28,382 bases of DNA from Sperchopsis tessellata (taxonomy: Eukaryota; Arthropoda; Insecta; Coleoptera; Hydrophilidae). Below the pieces are notes generated by a model. The model saw only the letters and a program-made list of their open reading frames with translations, had not been told where the DNA came from and made no database searches. Below, piece after piece: positions 10,408-21,356 of the stretch (the stretch's first letter is position 1; every line of letters starts with the position of its first letter). The stretch is taken from positions 1-28,382 of the forward strand of contig JAWQRN010000563.1 of the NCBI GenBank assembly GCA_033557685.1. Reading direction: 5' to 3'. Position numbers and translations under genes: made by a program.

Positions 10408-10715
10408 TCTATTTTTAAAGTATAATTTAAAATATTTAGAAACTGCCTTAAAATAATTGTTTTATATTTAAATATAGATTTAAAAATACTTATACATTCA
10501 CTATTCAAAGAGACATGATCCATTCCAAGAGCAGTAAGCTACTGGCAAGAGTGCTGCAACCATGCGACAAAGAATACCTGCACATTAGCACCTACTCTTT
10601 ACAACGGAAACCTTTTATATTCCTTCTCATTTAAGTTTGAACATTCAAGTATCAACATCGTCTCAAGAACATCCGAGGATATGATTAATTTCTTAAACAG
10701 TTAAATGTATTGTAT
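9504..10715 (+). pseudogene. hAT-family transposase remnants in several pieces
   Basis: The ATG at 9504 opens a 55-codon frame: MFRDWSIEAKIVAIVMENTA, then NIKFAVIM and HFLISTFFK. This is the hAT catalytic-core pattern W.IE.KI.AIVTDNAANI....I followed by the HF.C.AHT region, with the acidic Asp of TDN replaced (MEN). A second open piece (about 10182-10286) is acidic (EADVQVNRVYDENDTDKEND), like the charged linker of hAT proteins. A third (about 10525-10710) reads LARVLQPCDKEYLHIS, then RLKNIRGYD, stop, FLKQLN. That resembles the C-terminal dimerisation region (YL.I.ATS..SER.FS ... R..L...), heavily degraded. No terminal repeats were found. The first piece is fairly convincing, the other two less so. 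Confidence 0.55.
10353..10405. repeat. (TATG)n/(TA)n microsatellite
   Basis: Four TATG-type units pass directly into about 19 TA dinucleotides and an AT-rich tail. It lies between two hAT-like pieces, so slippage or insertion separates them. Confidence 0.9.
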
Positions 10716-10932
10716 TTACTCCCAGTAATAACATTGTGCATTATATTTTATCTTCGTATTCTTAGGTTTTACGTTATTATGCTCTTAAGAACAAAATAGA
10801 AAGGATAAAGAATATTACAGTACGTTCAAAAAAGAAGCGCTTGAGTTATATAAAAAATATAAAATGTAATATTTGATTTTTATGTACTTATAATAAACAT
10901 TATTTAGTAATTATACTTGATAGCCTGCTAGA

Positions 10933-12162
10933 TTATTTGACTCGAAGGCATAATTTCATATGTAGCATCAAAGCCCTTTTAGAAATGGACTGAGATTCAC
11001 ATACAATCCACTCATAAGGACATTCACCAGAATGTGTACGGAGGTGTACTTTTAGAGGTCCAGATTGATTAAAACATTTTCCAAATAATTCGAATTCAAA
11101 AGGTTTGACTCCTATGTATGCGTTTGTGCATCACGAAGTATTCTTTTTTGATGAACTTCTTTTCACAATAACTGCATTGAAGGCTTGTAGCTTGTATGAA
11201 TGCGATAATGGTGTTTGAGTCTAAATCCTTAATGTACATTTTTCCACAAATATCACACAAATGTTTCGGTTCAACTTGCGGACCACCTTCATGTTTTTTT
11301 TCCATATGGTGTTGCAAAGGGCTCACCTTGGAAAATATCTTCTAACAAACAGAACACTGATTAGCTAACATAACACCAACAATATTAACTTTATGCATTT
11401 GACTCTGGTGAACTCTCAAATTATAGCTATAAGGATACACCTTATTACAAACAACACAAATTAACCTATTTGGGTTTTCAGTGTGATTATTTAAGTGTTC
11501 CTTATAATGTTTTTCATCTAAAAACCCCTTACTACAATGTTCACACTAAAATCTATACTTATTTAAATGTTTAGTACTTATATGACTCCACATACTACTA
11601 TGGCTATGAGTAGTAAATTCACAAAATGAACATTTAAAATTATCCTATATGTTCAAACATATGAATGGACCTTACAGATAGTCTTTTAACACTATCATTA
11701 CATGTTTCACATGTAAATTCTGGTAGATCGCCTTCAGTTTCAAGTATCTCTGGACATTCTGCATTATCTAGAAAATCATCAATGCTGTCATCTTTACTTT
11801 CCAGTGTTATTACTTCTGATGTGCTACTATCAGTTTTATTAATAAGTATTTCAAACTTTAAATGATCATCAATTTTATCAGTTTTAATTTCCTGTATTAA
11901 AACTTCTAATGTGCTACTACCATTATTTTCTTTACAAGTACTTCGGATTTTAAATGTGTGATGTAACCGAAATGATCGAAAAATTCACAATTGCAAATTT
12001 TACAAATTTTCTAAGATGTGAAAGTGGATCTGTTAATACGTGCACGAATTCTATCCTTTCAAAAACAGGTTGCATTTTATTCTTAACTAAAATTGTAACA
12101 GATTCTTCTTCTTGTGCATTATTGCTTTCTTCTAATGTGACTGTAGTAAAAAAAAATTGGTC
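10933..12162 (-). pseudogene. ZF-B: C2H2 zinc-finger pseudogene, paralogue of ZF-A
   Basis: Its ends match ZF-A: an acceptor (TTTTTGTTCTAG then G at 12162) and a C-terminus LHMKLCLRVK with TAA at 10933-10935. The frame is broken many times. A stop occurs soon after the acceptor, a ~4-base deletion falls where ZF-A has FICKICN (giving KFVKFAIVNF), TAG replaces Tyr in RF*CEHC, and a stop falls in CSVC*KIFS. Zinc ligands are also lost: the ninth finger reads FELFGKCF instead of CEICGKCF, and the last finger lost its first Cys (YEWIVC). Only 11096-11326 keeps a short open piece with recognisable fingers (HLCDICGK, CSYCEKKF). It is the closest relative of ZF-A, with two blocks of exact identity (52 and 33 bp). 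It cannot encode a working protein. Confidence 0.88.
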
Positions 12163-14847
12163 CTAGAACAAAAATAGTGAAGTATATTTAATTCTTTTTA
12201 CAGTTTAATATATTAATTTTTAATGTTACGATTATTTTTATTATTTAATGCGCACAAATTTAACATTAATTAAATGACTTTTTAACCTGTGCAATTTTTC
12301 CCATTACTTTATATAAAATATTGCTTTACAAAGTCTGAAGTTATGTATCGATAATACTTATATAACAGTCTTGTACATTCACCACCATTCAGCAGTTATG
12401 GTTTCAATTTTTGCTTAAATTATCCTGTGTATTCGAACTATGGTCTGGCAACAGTTAATTATCAGTTAAACAAACATTTAATCAAACTATGTTAAGTATA
12501 GCTAAAAGTTGACAGAATAATGGGAAACACTTCCAGGTTTAAATCAAGTTTATTATTACAAATTTGCACCTTTGTACATTGGTTCCAATCGATCCAAAGT
12601 TGGCAAAAAGTATAAAATATCTAATATGAAAATTTATATGAAAATCCATGTATAAACTTAATCCGAAATTTTAATACTCATTTTTGAAAATATTAGAAAC
12701 TGACAAAGTAAAAAACAATATTTTTCAGCTAAAATTTATAAACATAATGTAATCATTGATTCCAATATAAAAGATTGCCCATTGAAAGTGAACAAAAGCA
12801 TGAAACCGATAATTTCAGATATGTAGTTCATGGTACATTTTCAGGTGCATTACATCTATTAAGGGCACTAAAGATAGTACCAGCACAAATATATTTAATA
12901 TTAATAAAATTAAAATTCATGGAGAGTAATAAGTCATACGTCATTATAATTTACACATTACGGAGCAAAATTTCCGCATTACATCTACGCAAGAATCAGC
13001 TGTACCTTCTTGAGAAATTGCCCTTTCACCGAACAATCACGTATACATAATAAATAAAGCAAACGACTATTATTTAAAAATAAACCTTTTACAATAACAG
13101 CCTATTATTTTTTAAAGTTAGCCTCAGGAGAAAAATAATTAGGCCTTTTTTATGCATTTTTAACTAGAAAATACAATTGCCTAAGATGCATTGTTATATT
13201 TTTTAAATTTACTTCACTTCACCATCTGCACGTTCCGCCCCTACTTAAAGTTATGATTTAAAAACCAGTCAAATTTATATTTAATTTTTCTTTTGATTAT
13301 GTCAATCTGCGTTTGAGATATTTGCAATAACATCAATTTTATTTTGCCTCTTTATAAGGATGTACATTGGACAACAACCATTTCCGAATCATGGTGTCCT
13401 ATACTTAATATTTAGTCTTGAACATTCCACAACAGTTACACCACAATATTCTGGGACGTTTATGTATAAATAAAAAAAAAATTATGGTTCAACTTTCACA
13501 GCAATAAAGATGAAACGGATTAATAAAAAATTAAGTATTTATCATTTGGTTATTTTATTGTATTAGGTATACATGATATAAACACTGAACTAAACTATTA
13601 ATAGGAGACCACCTAGGAAATACACAAAACAAAATCAAATTTTTCTTAAGGAGTTAAATAAAAATGATATTCTCTTATACAACTTTTAAAAGCTGAATTC
13701 AATAAAACTCTAAGAAAGTATTAACAATGAAACTAAAAGTAAACTTAACACTAAAATGTAACACTATCAATTATGAGAAATATATTTTATTAATGTTTGC
13801 AATAGTTAAACATTTCAAGAGTTTTTAGTTCTGTGAATCATAAAATTAAATCAAAAAGATAAATAGGAAATTGCCAAATAATTGAGTTAAGTTGAATCTT
13901 CTAATTATATAAACTTTACATCCAATTTTTCTTGTATTTAAATGTTACTTTCTTTGTCTGAATTTTATGCAGTCTGACTCGGTTCTCATTAAGTATGGTT
14001 AAGGTTATGAATTAGCCTCTGAAAATACTTAATGTTTTTTCTCATTACTAATTAAAGCAGTATTCTAGTACATAAGTACATTGATTGGATCATGTATGTG
14101 CGATTCACAGTATCATGGTCTTCAAATCTTAAACTTGGGAGGGGGGAGCGGTTGAAAATATATGACGATTTAGGAATAATGTTTGCAACAATTATTTATA
14201 AAGTTGCGTTAGTTGTCTATTTGACTGAGAATATAACACATTATTAAATTCCTACAACGGAGGATTTTAGCCGAAATATAAATTTAAAACCCATGTTTTT
14301 CCATTTAACTATATTATAATCGAGAACAATAACCGACGCATATTAACAAACTAGATCACAGAATAAAAATTTCATCTTAATCGATAGTGCAACATAATAT
14401 CCTCATTAAAAAGCAACCCTGATGATACCTAACAGATACTACAATATTATTTATCAAAATTGAAGATCTCAGCTATGCATTTTGAATAGTTGTCAATAAC
14501 AAGTAAATAATTATTTACGTATATATACTCTATATACCAATCAATACCTGTGCATATAAAAAATTTTTAAATAAGTCTACCAATTTGAATTAGTATAATA
14601 TTTATTAAAAATATATTCACTTCATTTACAGCAATTGTTAATCTTCCATTTCCCTAAGAATTAAATTAACAAAAAAATAAATAATTATTCACTTTACTAG
14701 AGATATTATTTTTTATATACATATTATGTAAACAAAAAATTGTTAGCACGTGCTATACCGGATAAGTTAATTAGGTAGATGAAATACAATGAAGGGTATA
14801 AGTTTCTATAAAATTTTGCAAAACAATGTTTTTGTAATCGAAACAAT
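12163..14847. other. AT-rich intron or intergenic DNA upstream of ZF-B
   Basis: The first ~40 bases match the ZF-A intron end, after which similarity is lost. No gene, repeat pair or mobile element was recognised. The open stretch at 12775-13050 shows no domain or coding bias. Confidence 0.45.
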
Positions 14848-14882
14848 TTTATTTCCTCTTAAAAAATAATAATCTTTTTATT
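14848..14882 (-). terminator. Candidate polyadenylation signals for ZF-C
   Basis: TTTATT at 14848-14853 and 14877-14882 gives AATAAA on the minus strand, about 370-400 bases after the ZF-C stop. In such AT-rich DNA this hexamer is common, so the assignment is weak. Confidence 0.35.
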
Positions 14883-15254
14883 ATACATATTAAACCTACA
14901 GGTTCCCATTTTACGACATTTTCATTCCATTGTAGGTTTAGATTGTACAGCCTACACAAATTAATGTATTTTTATGTTGCTTTCAAAGTAAAGTAAACTA
15001 TTCCTTTAGACAAATAATTTTAAAAGGAACCTTGTATCATTCATTGTCTTTCATCTGCTTATAAATCTTTTTATCTTTGTTCTGTATAAGAAACAAAATT
15101 GTTTCTGACCTAGCTATAACATCAGATTTTAGAAACATTGGAGAAAGTAGTAGGAAAAAGTGATGAAACCAATTTATAAAGAAAAGGAGTGTGGCAGGAT
15201 AATTTAAGTTTTAGCTGAAATGTAATATACTAAATATAAGGATACTCTATTAAA
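14883..15254 (-). other. Probable 3' untranslated region of ZF-C
   Basis: Lies between the ZF-C stop and the candidate poly(A) signals. No other feature was recognised. Confidence 0.35.
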
Positions 15255-16500
15255 TTATTTGACTTGAAGGCATGATTTTATATGTAGTGTCAAAGCACCT
15301 TTTGAAATAAATCTAGCTTTGCACAAAAGACACTCATACGGCTTTTCTCCCGAATGGGTCCGGAGATGTAGTTTTAGAGGTGCTGGTTGATTAAAACACC
15401 TTTTGCAGACCTCACATTCAAATGGTTTATCACCAGAATGTATGCGCTCGTGCATAACTAAATATTCTCTTTTGATGAATGCCTTTTCACAATAACTACA
15501 TTTAAAAGGCTTGTGGCCTGTATGTATACGATAATGATGCGCAAGTCTAAATCGATGCTTGTATGTTTTGCCACAAACATCACATAAGTGCTTTGGTTCA
15601 ACTTGCGGACCTTCATGCTTCTTAACAATATGCCTCTTCAAAGTTTCCAACTTGACAAAATTCATTAAGCAATGTTTGCATTGATTTGTTAATACAACAC
15701 CCTCTATGTTAACACAATGCTTTCGAATCTGATGGTGCCTTAAATAGTAACTATGAGGATAAGATTTCTGACAAACAACGCAAGTAAACCTATTTGGATT
15801 TCTGGTATGATTTTTCAGATGCTCCTGATAGAATTTGCTATCTAAAAAGCCTCTCCCACAATGCTTACAAACAAATCTAAATTTCTTTAAATGTTGCGTC
15901 TTTATATGCGTTGACATAAGAGCTCTTTTATGTGTAATAAATTCACAACAAGGGCATTTAAAATTATCCCTTGAGTGTTCGTACATATGAGTAGAAAATT
16001 TATAAGGTCCCTCCAAAATATCACTACATATTTCACAAGTAAACTTCTCCATGCTATCATCCATTTCATCTTTATGTTCCATATTTTTAAAATTGAGATT
16101 ACTGTCCGTGTCATCATTAAGAAATTCAAAATTCGAACTACTATTGCCGTCCTCTTGTACAATCTGATAACTGTATTTATCTTGTTTATCAGCTTCTTTC
16201 ACTACCAGTTTTGATCCCTTAGATGTATTTTCTATCAGTAGCTCAGATTTTAAATGTGCTATGTATTCAGACCGTTTGAAAAATTTGGCATTACAAATTT
16301 TACAAATAAATTTTTTTGGTAGTGAAAGCAAATCAGTTAATTTGGGGTTCAACTTTAACCTGTTTTCGGTAGATGAATTTGAGTCATAATCCTGTATTTT
16401 TTCTGTTACACGATCGTCATCTGATACAACAATAATAATTTCGCCATCATCTGTATCATTTACTTCGCAGTTTAGAAAATTTTCAGCAAATCCTTTGAGC
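15255..16500 (-). CDS. ZF-C: multi-C2H2 zinc-finger protein, large 3' exon (5' exon missing)
   Basis: Likely a nuclear DNA-binding protein. The frame opens at an acceptor (TTATTCTGTTCTAG then G at 16500, phase 2) and ends at TAA (15255-15257). Counting from the TTG at 16517, itself in the intron, an imperfect finger (CKIC 72-75, lacking the last His) is followed by C2H2 fingers at about 161-181, 188-209, 217-237, 246-267, 280-301, 312-332, 340-360 and 368-388, and a final C2HC finger at 396-416 (HIKSC). TGHKPF, SGDKPF and SGEKPY linkers join fingers 7-10. No Met occurs between the acceptor and the first finger, so an upstream coding exon is required. The N-terminal part is acidic and contains GEIIIVVSDDD, a good SUMO-interacting motif candidate. 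It is collinear with ZF-A finger by finger, and no damage is seen. Confidence 0.9.
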
Positions 16501-17479
16501 CTAGAACAGAATAACAAAGAATATATTTGTTTTATTGGGTAAACATTGTTTTAAAACAAAAATGTTGTTTGTAGTGCATCGGAAGTTTGTAGATTTGCAT
16601 TTACAGGAAGATGATTGTTAACACCAATCAGAAATTGACATTTTTACCTTATTGTGCATGTGTTATTTCACAATAATAATATTACCGTATGACCTTTAAG
16701 CTGAAGTAGAAACCATGTAGTGAAAAGTGCCACTTATTCGCTGTTGCAAGGGACATCTTCAAAGGCAGTAATCTTATTTAAATGATATACGTTCTATGCA
16801 AACAGTGGACAAAATGCCTTCTACAGACCTGGAATGCGATACAGTTGCCAATGATATTAATACGTTGAAATATGTACCTAATTGAATTATCTATTTCAAA
16901 ATAGATTTTAATGATGACTTATCTATCTTAAATAGACAAATATCTAAAACGTTTTCAAGACAACTAATTCATCCCAAAGAAAATTAAGAAAAGATAAACT
17001 TTTATGACAACTTAAAATAAGAATAAGTTATTTTCTATTATTACCATTTATTTTCAGTTATAAAAATTTATTTTGTGCTATGTAGAATTTTTTTTGTTTA
17101 AGTCTAATATTTTCTAAAATAAAATATTAATCAAAACTGTCAGTACTTATTTTTTATTGTTGTTAATATGAAAACTTCGTAGCTTAATGCTTCTTACTGC
17201 AATTAAATATGAAAACCTTATATATGATTTTTATTTTATAATTATAAAATATGAAACATATATTTAAGAGATTATTTTCGAAAAATATGTATATATTTCA
17301 TTCAATACCTTTTTTCCCAAAAAAATTAAATCCAATACAAATGAAACAGATGACAAACCCTCCTGAATACTTCTCATTTTTAAACATGCAAGGTTTTCAT
17401 GGTAAGGTATCGATATGCTAAATTTAGATCACTTTCTTAAGCAAACTTTCATGCACCTATATTAGGAAGTGAGAACTTC
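16501..17479. other. AT-rich intron or intergenic DNA upstream of ZF-C
   Basis: No gene recognised. About 16560-16860 is slightly less AT-rich, and donor-like sites exist there, but no exon of the right phase with an ATG could be supported. Confidence 0.4.
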
Positions 17480-18035
17480 AGGCTAAACAACACAGATACC
17501 AAAATAAACTGAAAACAATAGATTACATAGAAACCAACAATTTTTACACCAAAAACATAATATCAAACTTAATATTTCATAAACAAACTCCTAAGAAAAA
17601 CCACAACTGACACCAGCACATGGTTAACCCTTACATATACCGGCTCAGATGTTTTAAAAAATGCAAAACTTTTCAAACAATTCGACTTTAAAATAGCCTT
17701 AAAACCATTAATAATACGATAAACACTTACAAACCCAATGTAAACACTATCGATATGCTTCACAAGCAAACATTTTTACATTAGACCCTTCTATCAAAGA
17801 TATAATGATTATCTCAATGCCTACCAGAAACCGCACATGTACCATTCAATATTTGCACAATGTCTCACAGAAAACAGACAATTAATAGACAACATACATA
17901 ATATAATGGATATCATACACACAAATATCACAAGACAAGAACAAATCGAACAATGCAGATACAAATCCCCTGAAATGTTAAATGACCAGACATTAAATTA
18001 CAATACCTCCTGTTATAAACAATTACACAGTTAAT
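17480..18035 (+). pseudogene. Penelope-like element, C-terminal part with decayed GIY-YIG domain
   Basis: 17630-17722 reads LTYTGSDVLKNAKLFKQFD, then FKIALKPLIIR and a stop. This is the PLE block before the endonuclease (F-T-Y-x-G...KLFK....KIAFRTNNTI). At 17790-18035 the frame reads QRYNDYLNAYQKPHMYHSIF, then AQCLTENRQ, NIMDIIHTNITRQEQIEQC and MLNDQTLNYNT. This matches the end of PLE proteins after GIY-YIG (RY.EH...., S.FAQHLLE..H, TMEIIH, IEK, MND...D.HNP). The middle, with the GIY and YIGQTGR motifs, has been lost: only ~70 scrambled bases separate the two parts. The GIY-YIG nuclease normally helps PLE retrotransposition; this copy is inactive. Confidence 0.72.
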
Positions 18036-18175
18036 ACCATGCCATTTGGCTACACTCATGCTCCAAATACACACACACCCCTGATAAAAAATCTTACCAT
18101 ACACGCAAAAATAACCTCAGAAGATGTATCGAAATAACCAGTTTGCAGCTTACCACCATCAAGGGCTGACAGCCT
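18036..18175 (+). other. Presumed PLE 3' untranslated sequence
   Basis: Non-coding DNA between the PLE stop codon and the hammerhead-like motif, the expected position of a PLE 3' UTR. Confidence 0.35.
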
Positions 18176-18220
18176 AAAGAAGGGACAAGTTCCCGAATTG
18201 ATCGTTGCTAAGTAAGTGGT
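18176..18220 (+). ncRNA. Degenerate hammerhead-ribozyme-like motif in PLE 3' region
   Basis: CTAAAGA (18176-18182) is followed by a GGGA/TCCC stem (18184-18187 with 18193-18196), GAAT (18197-18200) and TGATCGTTGC. The order is that of the hammerhead core: CUGANGA, stem II, GAAA, then a stem strand. G5 and the last A of GAAA are changed and one extra A lies before stem II, so it should be inactive. PLEs are known to carry hammerhead motifs, and this one lies ~140 bases after the PLE stop. Confidence 0.35.
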
Positions 18221-19087
18221 TAGTATTATTGTTCAAGTAAGGAAAAATAATAATATAAATATATAATCATGGAGCACGGACAAGTCGGCCCAAATTTAAA
18301 CTCAAGGTCTTATATAACACATATATAACACTTAAATACTTTTGTTTTTATAGCGCAAACTGTTTGGAGAACAGACAGATCTAATATCAAAATCAATTTT
18401 TATGGGGTTTCAAGATACCCCAAAGCAGATATCAAAAATTTCAAAGTTGATATTTGTTTCGTACGTAAAAAAGGTATAAATATATTAATCACTAGAGATA
18501 GCAAATTGTACAAGAAATTTCTGGAGATAATGATGTGCATGATATGTGGAAGCATATTAAAGTATATAATTAAAATATAATGTAAGGAGTAAAGATTTAG
18601 AAAGTTATTAGAGTGAGATGTGTTAACAAATATTATACTTGGGAGAGCCATACTGAACCTCATGCCACAAGAAAAGAAGAAAAATTGCAATGTTGCAGGA
18701 GTAATGGCAAAACCAGTGAAATGTTCAAGCGTGGTGGAGATGCATGCACTACTTATAATACAAAATTCTAGACAATAAACAATTACAGGTTACCACTATG
18801 TTATTATGAAGATACTCACAAATATATGAATTCCAAGGTTCACGAACAAAATACACAATTATATAAAAGGTTAACACAAACTCATAAAAAAGACAACAAA
18901 CAAAAAAACAGAAATACAAATAAAAGCAGCGGAAATATTCAAGATAAAAAAATCACCAATATCAAATGAAACCTAATCAAAGATTGGAAAAGTATAACCA
19001 TACCAGCAATAAGGCAGTAATAATGAATTATCTCTTAAATAAGGGATTCAGATAAACATTTAGTCTATATATGCCTAGAGCCCAACC
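18221..19087. other. AT-rich intergenic DNA, nothing recognised
   Basis: Short open stretches exist (for example 18400-18690 on the minus strand), but none shows a domain or a coding pattern. Confidence 0.45.
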
Positions 19088-19411
19088 TCGGGTCATAATT
19101 GTTTGTTTATTTAACGTCGGCCTATTTCTGCTGCTATGGCTAATCACCGACACCAGAGATTAGGCTCCCTTACCTAGGAATTTTGCCACATCCAGTGTTC
19201 CAACTGGTATTGGGTTCTTTTACATGAACGTGGTCTTCATTTTACCTACAATACATGGGACCCACCGTTTTACCTCCCTCCTGGAAAACGAGCACTACAA
19301 AGACTTTTCCCTAATCACAAAAAGCCGACCGTCTCTGGGACTCGAACCCAAGACCCCACGCTTAGTAGCCTAGTACTTAGCCACTGAGCTAGGAGACGGC
19401 TTCGGGTCATA
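19088..19411 (-). repeat. 10-bp target-site duplication flanking a SINE
   Basis: TCGGGTCATA occurs at 19088-19097 and again at 19402-19411, exactly bounding the SINE. Such a pair is the expected result of LINE-mediated insertion. Confidence 0.8.
19098..19401 (-). mobile_element. tRNA-derived SINE (copy 1), minus orientation
   Basis: On the minus strand the element starts at 19401 with a tRNA-like head. The A box TAGCTCAGTGG (RC of 19381-19391) and the perfect B box GGTTCGAGTCC (RC of 19338-19348) are intact. The B box is followed by CCAGAGACGG, complementary to the 5' CCGTCTCC as in an acceptor stem. A ~230-bp tRNA-unrelated body follows, and an A-rich tail (complement of ATTGTTTGTTTATTT) lies at the left. 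The 304-bp length, internal pol III promoter, tail and 10-bp target duplication are diagnostic. It moves using LINE proteins in trans. A second copy lies at about 21120-21356. Confidence 0.88.
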
Positions 19412-21119
19412 GAAATTTTGATATTTGATAAAATGATAATCAAATCTATTGTTAACTATTTTAAGTAAGAATAATGTTATAAATCTAAATTCTGCAAATA
19501 GCATATGGTATCTCAAACATGATAAGAATCATCTCCAACTCTAAAGAAAGAAAGCGACTATCTTGAAAATCTTCTGGATCAACACCCAAGAATATGCAAA
19601 TTATAAAATATTTATCAAATAACATGATAATACTCACGATGTGGCCTCGCATAAGAACTGTTCAGTTTTTTTTTGCCTAAGTTCCTCTAATTCAACTACC
19701 AAAATAGATTTTGAAGGCCAAAATCCTGTTGACCTTATAAACCACCTCAATGAGAATTACAAAACTAACTTTATCATCAATACAAACACCCAATTTATTA
19801 GCAACCCTTTTTAAATTCTTCCTATAAATAATATCTACTACTCATAAAACTACAGTCCCTGGGGAACTAGCTAGGTATTGACATTTGATAGCAAAACCGC
19901 AGCCAAAAAACAATTTAATGGGTGAACTTTCAGGTCATTGTAATGATAGTAAATATTGTATATTTACATGAGTTAGTTCATTTATAAAAACTAGGACAGG
20001 TCATAGGTGGTTCCCCTGAGGGGAGTTATGAGAGTAGACTTTGTTCTTCAGGTGATAATTCATCAATGAATAGTTCAAAACACATTAAATTCAGTTGCAA
20101 AAGTTAAACGCCATCTGTATTCCGCAACTATAACTAGCAACACAGTGTGATTCTGCTAACTGCTGTCCAAGGCCGGCATGTTATAAACATTTGAATAAAT
20201 GTCGAAAAATGTAAACAAATAAAATATTTAATCTAAATCACGTGAAACCATGCACTCCTTGGCTCTCAATGATCGTCAGCAGAGCTAGTCGATGAGTGCC
20301 CGGTCTCACATCCTGTGTTTGTATTTTATTTGTTCACATTAAACTGTAAAAGTTCGCTTATCAGATGATTAATTTTACGCCTTGCACAGATCATTCTATT
20401 ATAACATTCATCTGACTTCAAGAGTTGATTTGTAATTTCCCTAACAATATATGAATTTATTGTTAAGGTATAAGACAGATAGAAGATAATGTAGGTAAAA
20501 CCAAATTCATATTGACTAACAATATTTTAAGATCTGTATTATCAATGAAAGACATTTGCAAAGATGGTGTAAACAACGTTTGCAACTACATCTTTAGCCA
20601 GTGGAAGGAATGTGGAGGTCAAGAACAGATTACTGAGAACTATTTGTTAGACATTTACTACACTTAGTAAAATCAGGTTCTTTTCACACTTCTCATGAAA
20701 TTTAAAGTAGATGTAATACACCAGCTTACATCAGAAATACGGCAAAAATGCCCATTAATAAAATACCAAGGCAGATCATTCAAATTTTCAGGATAGTTGG
20801 AAGACTTGGCAGATCAAAAATGGCACGGTGCCACTCATTGAATGGTGAACTCCAAAGAAGTGAAAGGAAATCCTTATCTTTACAATTAAGAGTTAAAAAG
20901 TAGGTTAACTGTGAGGCTACTCAGTATTTTTTTCATTAGACTCTGAACATTTGCGACTTATAGAACCAACTTCTAGAAGGTGACTTAAAATAAAATTTCA
21001 TTTCTCTTTGAAATCAGTGACAAAATAATGGGAAGTTGTTTAATGCTGAACCTTATAAACCAAGACAGCTGGTATCATTAAAGTTGAGATAAATTTAGCT
21101 GTAGAAATTACTATTTTTT
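19412..21119. other. Intergenic DNA with one possible transposon trace
   Basis: No gene is supported. A weak transposon-like trace at about 20522-20800 is listed separately. The rest shows no repeat, splice or coding structure that could be named. Confidence 0.4.
20522..20800 (+). pseudogene. Possible trace of a transposon-associated (SDxCGGQN-type) protein
   Basis: About 20545-20669 reads DGVNNVCNYIFSQWKECGGQ, EQ, then stops soon after. A widespread repeated insect protein family has RGxNEVxSCLxxY followed by a SDxCGGQNKN motif, then GHSxxxxDxxHxxIE. Here NNVCNYIF and CGGQ are in the right order but much closer together than usual, and a later frame (HTSHEI...) fits the third motif only poorly. 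This is a guess from recall. Confidence 0.2.
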
Positions 21120-21356
21120 TAGTTGTTTCGTTGTGCTTATTTCTGCTGGTATGACTTATCACCGAAGCCAAGGATTAGGCTACCAAACCTGCGAATTTTA
21201 CAGAAACCAATGTTCCAACTAGAATTGGGTTCTTTAACGTGCATATGATCTCCATTCATCTACAATTAATGAGAAGGCGACCAACAACAAAATGCTGACC
21301 GCATCTCAGTCTTACACCACAGTTTCTTGGTTAACCACCGAACTACTGAGGTGGCT
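21120..21356 (-). mobile_element. tRNA-derived SINE (copy 2), older and diverged
   Basis: It aligns collinearly with the SINE at 19098-19401 in the same orientation. TTATTTCTGCTGGTATGAC, GGATTAGGCTACC, TGTTCCAACTAGAATTGGG and a TCTACAATTAATG block all have counterparts there. The tRNA-like head (about 21300-21356) is strongly diverged, with poor A and B boxes, and a deletion removes part of the region before it. No convincing target-site duplication was found. It is an old copy of the same family, not transcriptionally competent. Confidence 0.8.

Noticed and set aside
12775..13050. 91-codon open frame
   Set aside because: No Met at the start, no recognisable domain, low-complexity hydrophobic composition and no splice context; likely chance.
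15902..16214. Open frames on both strands inside ZF-C
   Set aside because: Shadows of the ZF-C coding frame without independent features.
16640..16690. Possible 5' exon of ZF-C (ATGCACAATAAG then GTAAAA on the minus strand)
   Set aside because: It would end in phase 0, whereas the acceptor at 16500 needs phase 2.
18400..18690. 96-codon hydrophobic open frame on the minus strand
   Set aside because: Composition follows from AT-rich DNA; no domain or conserved motif was seen.
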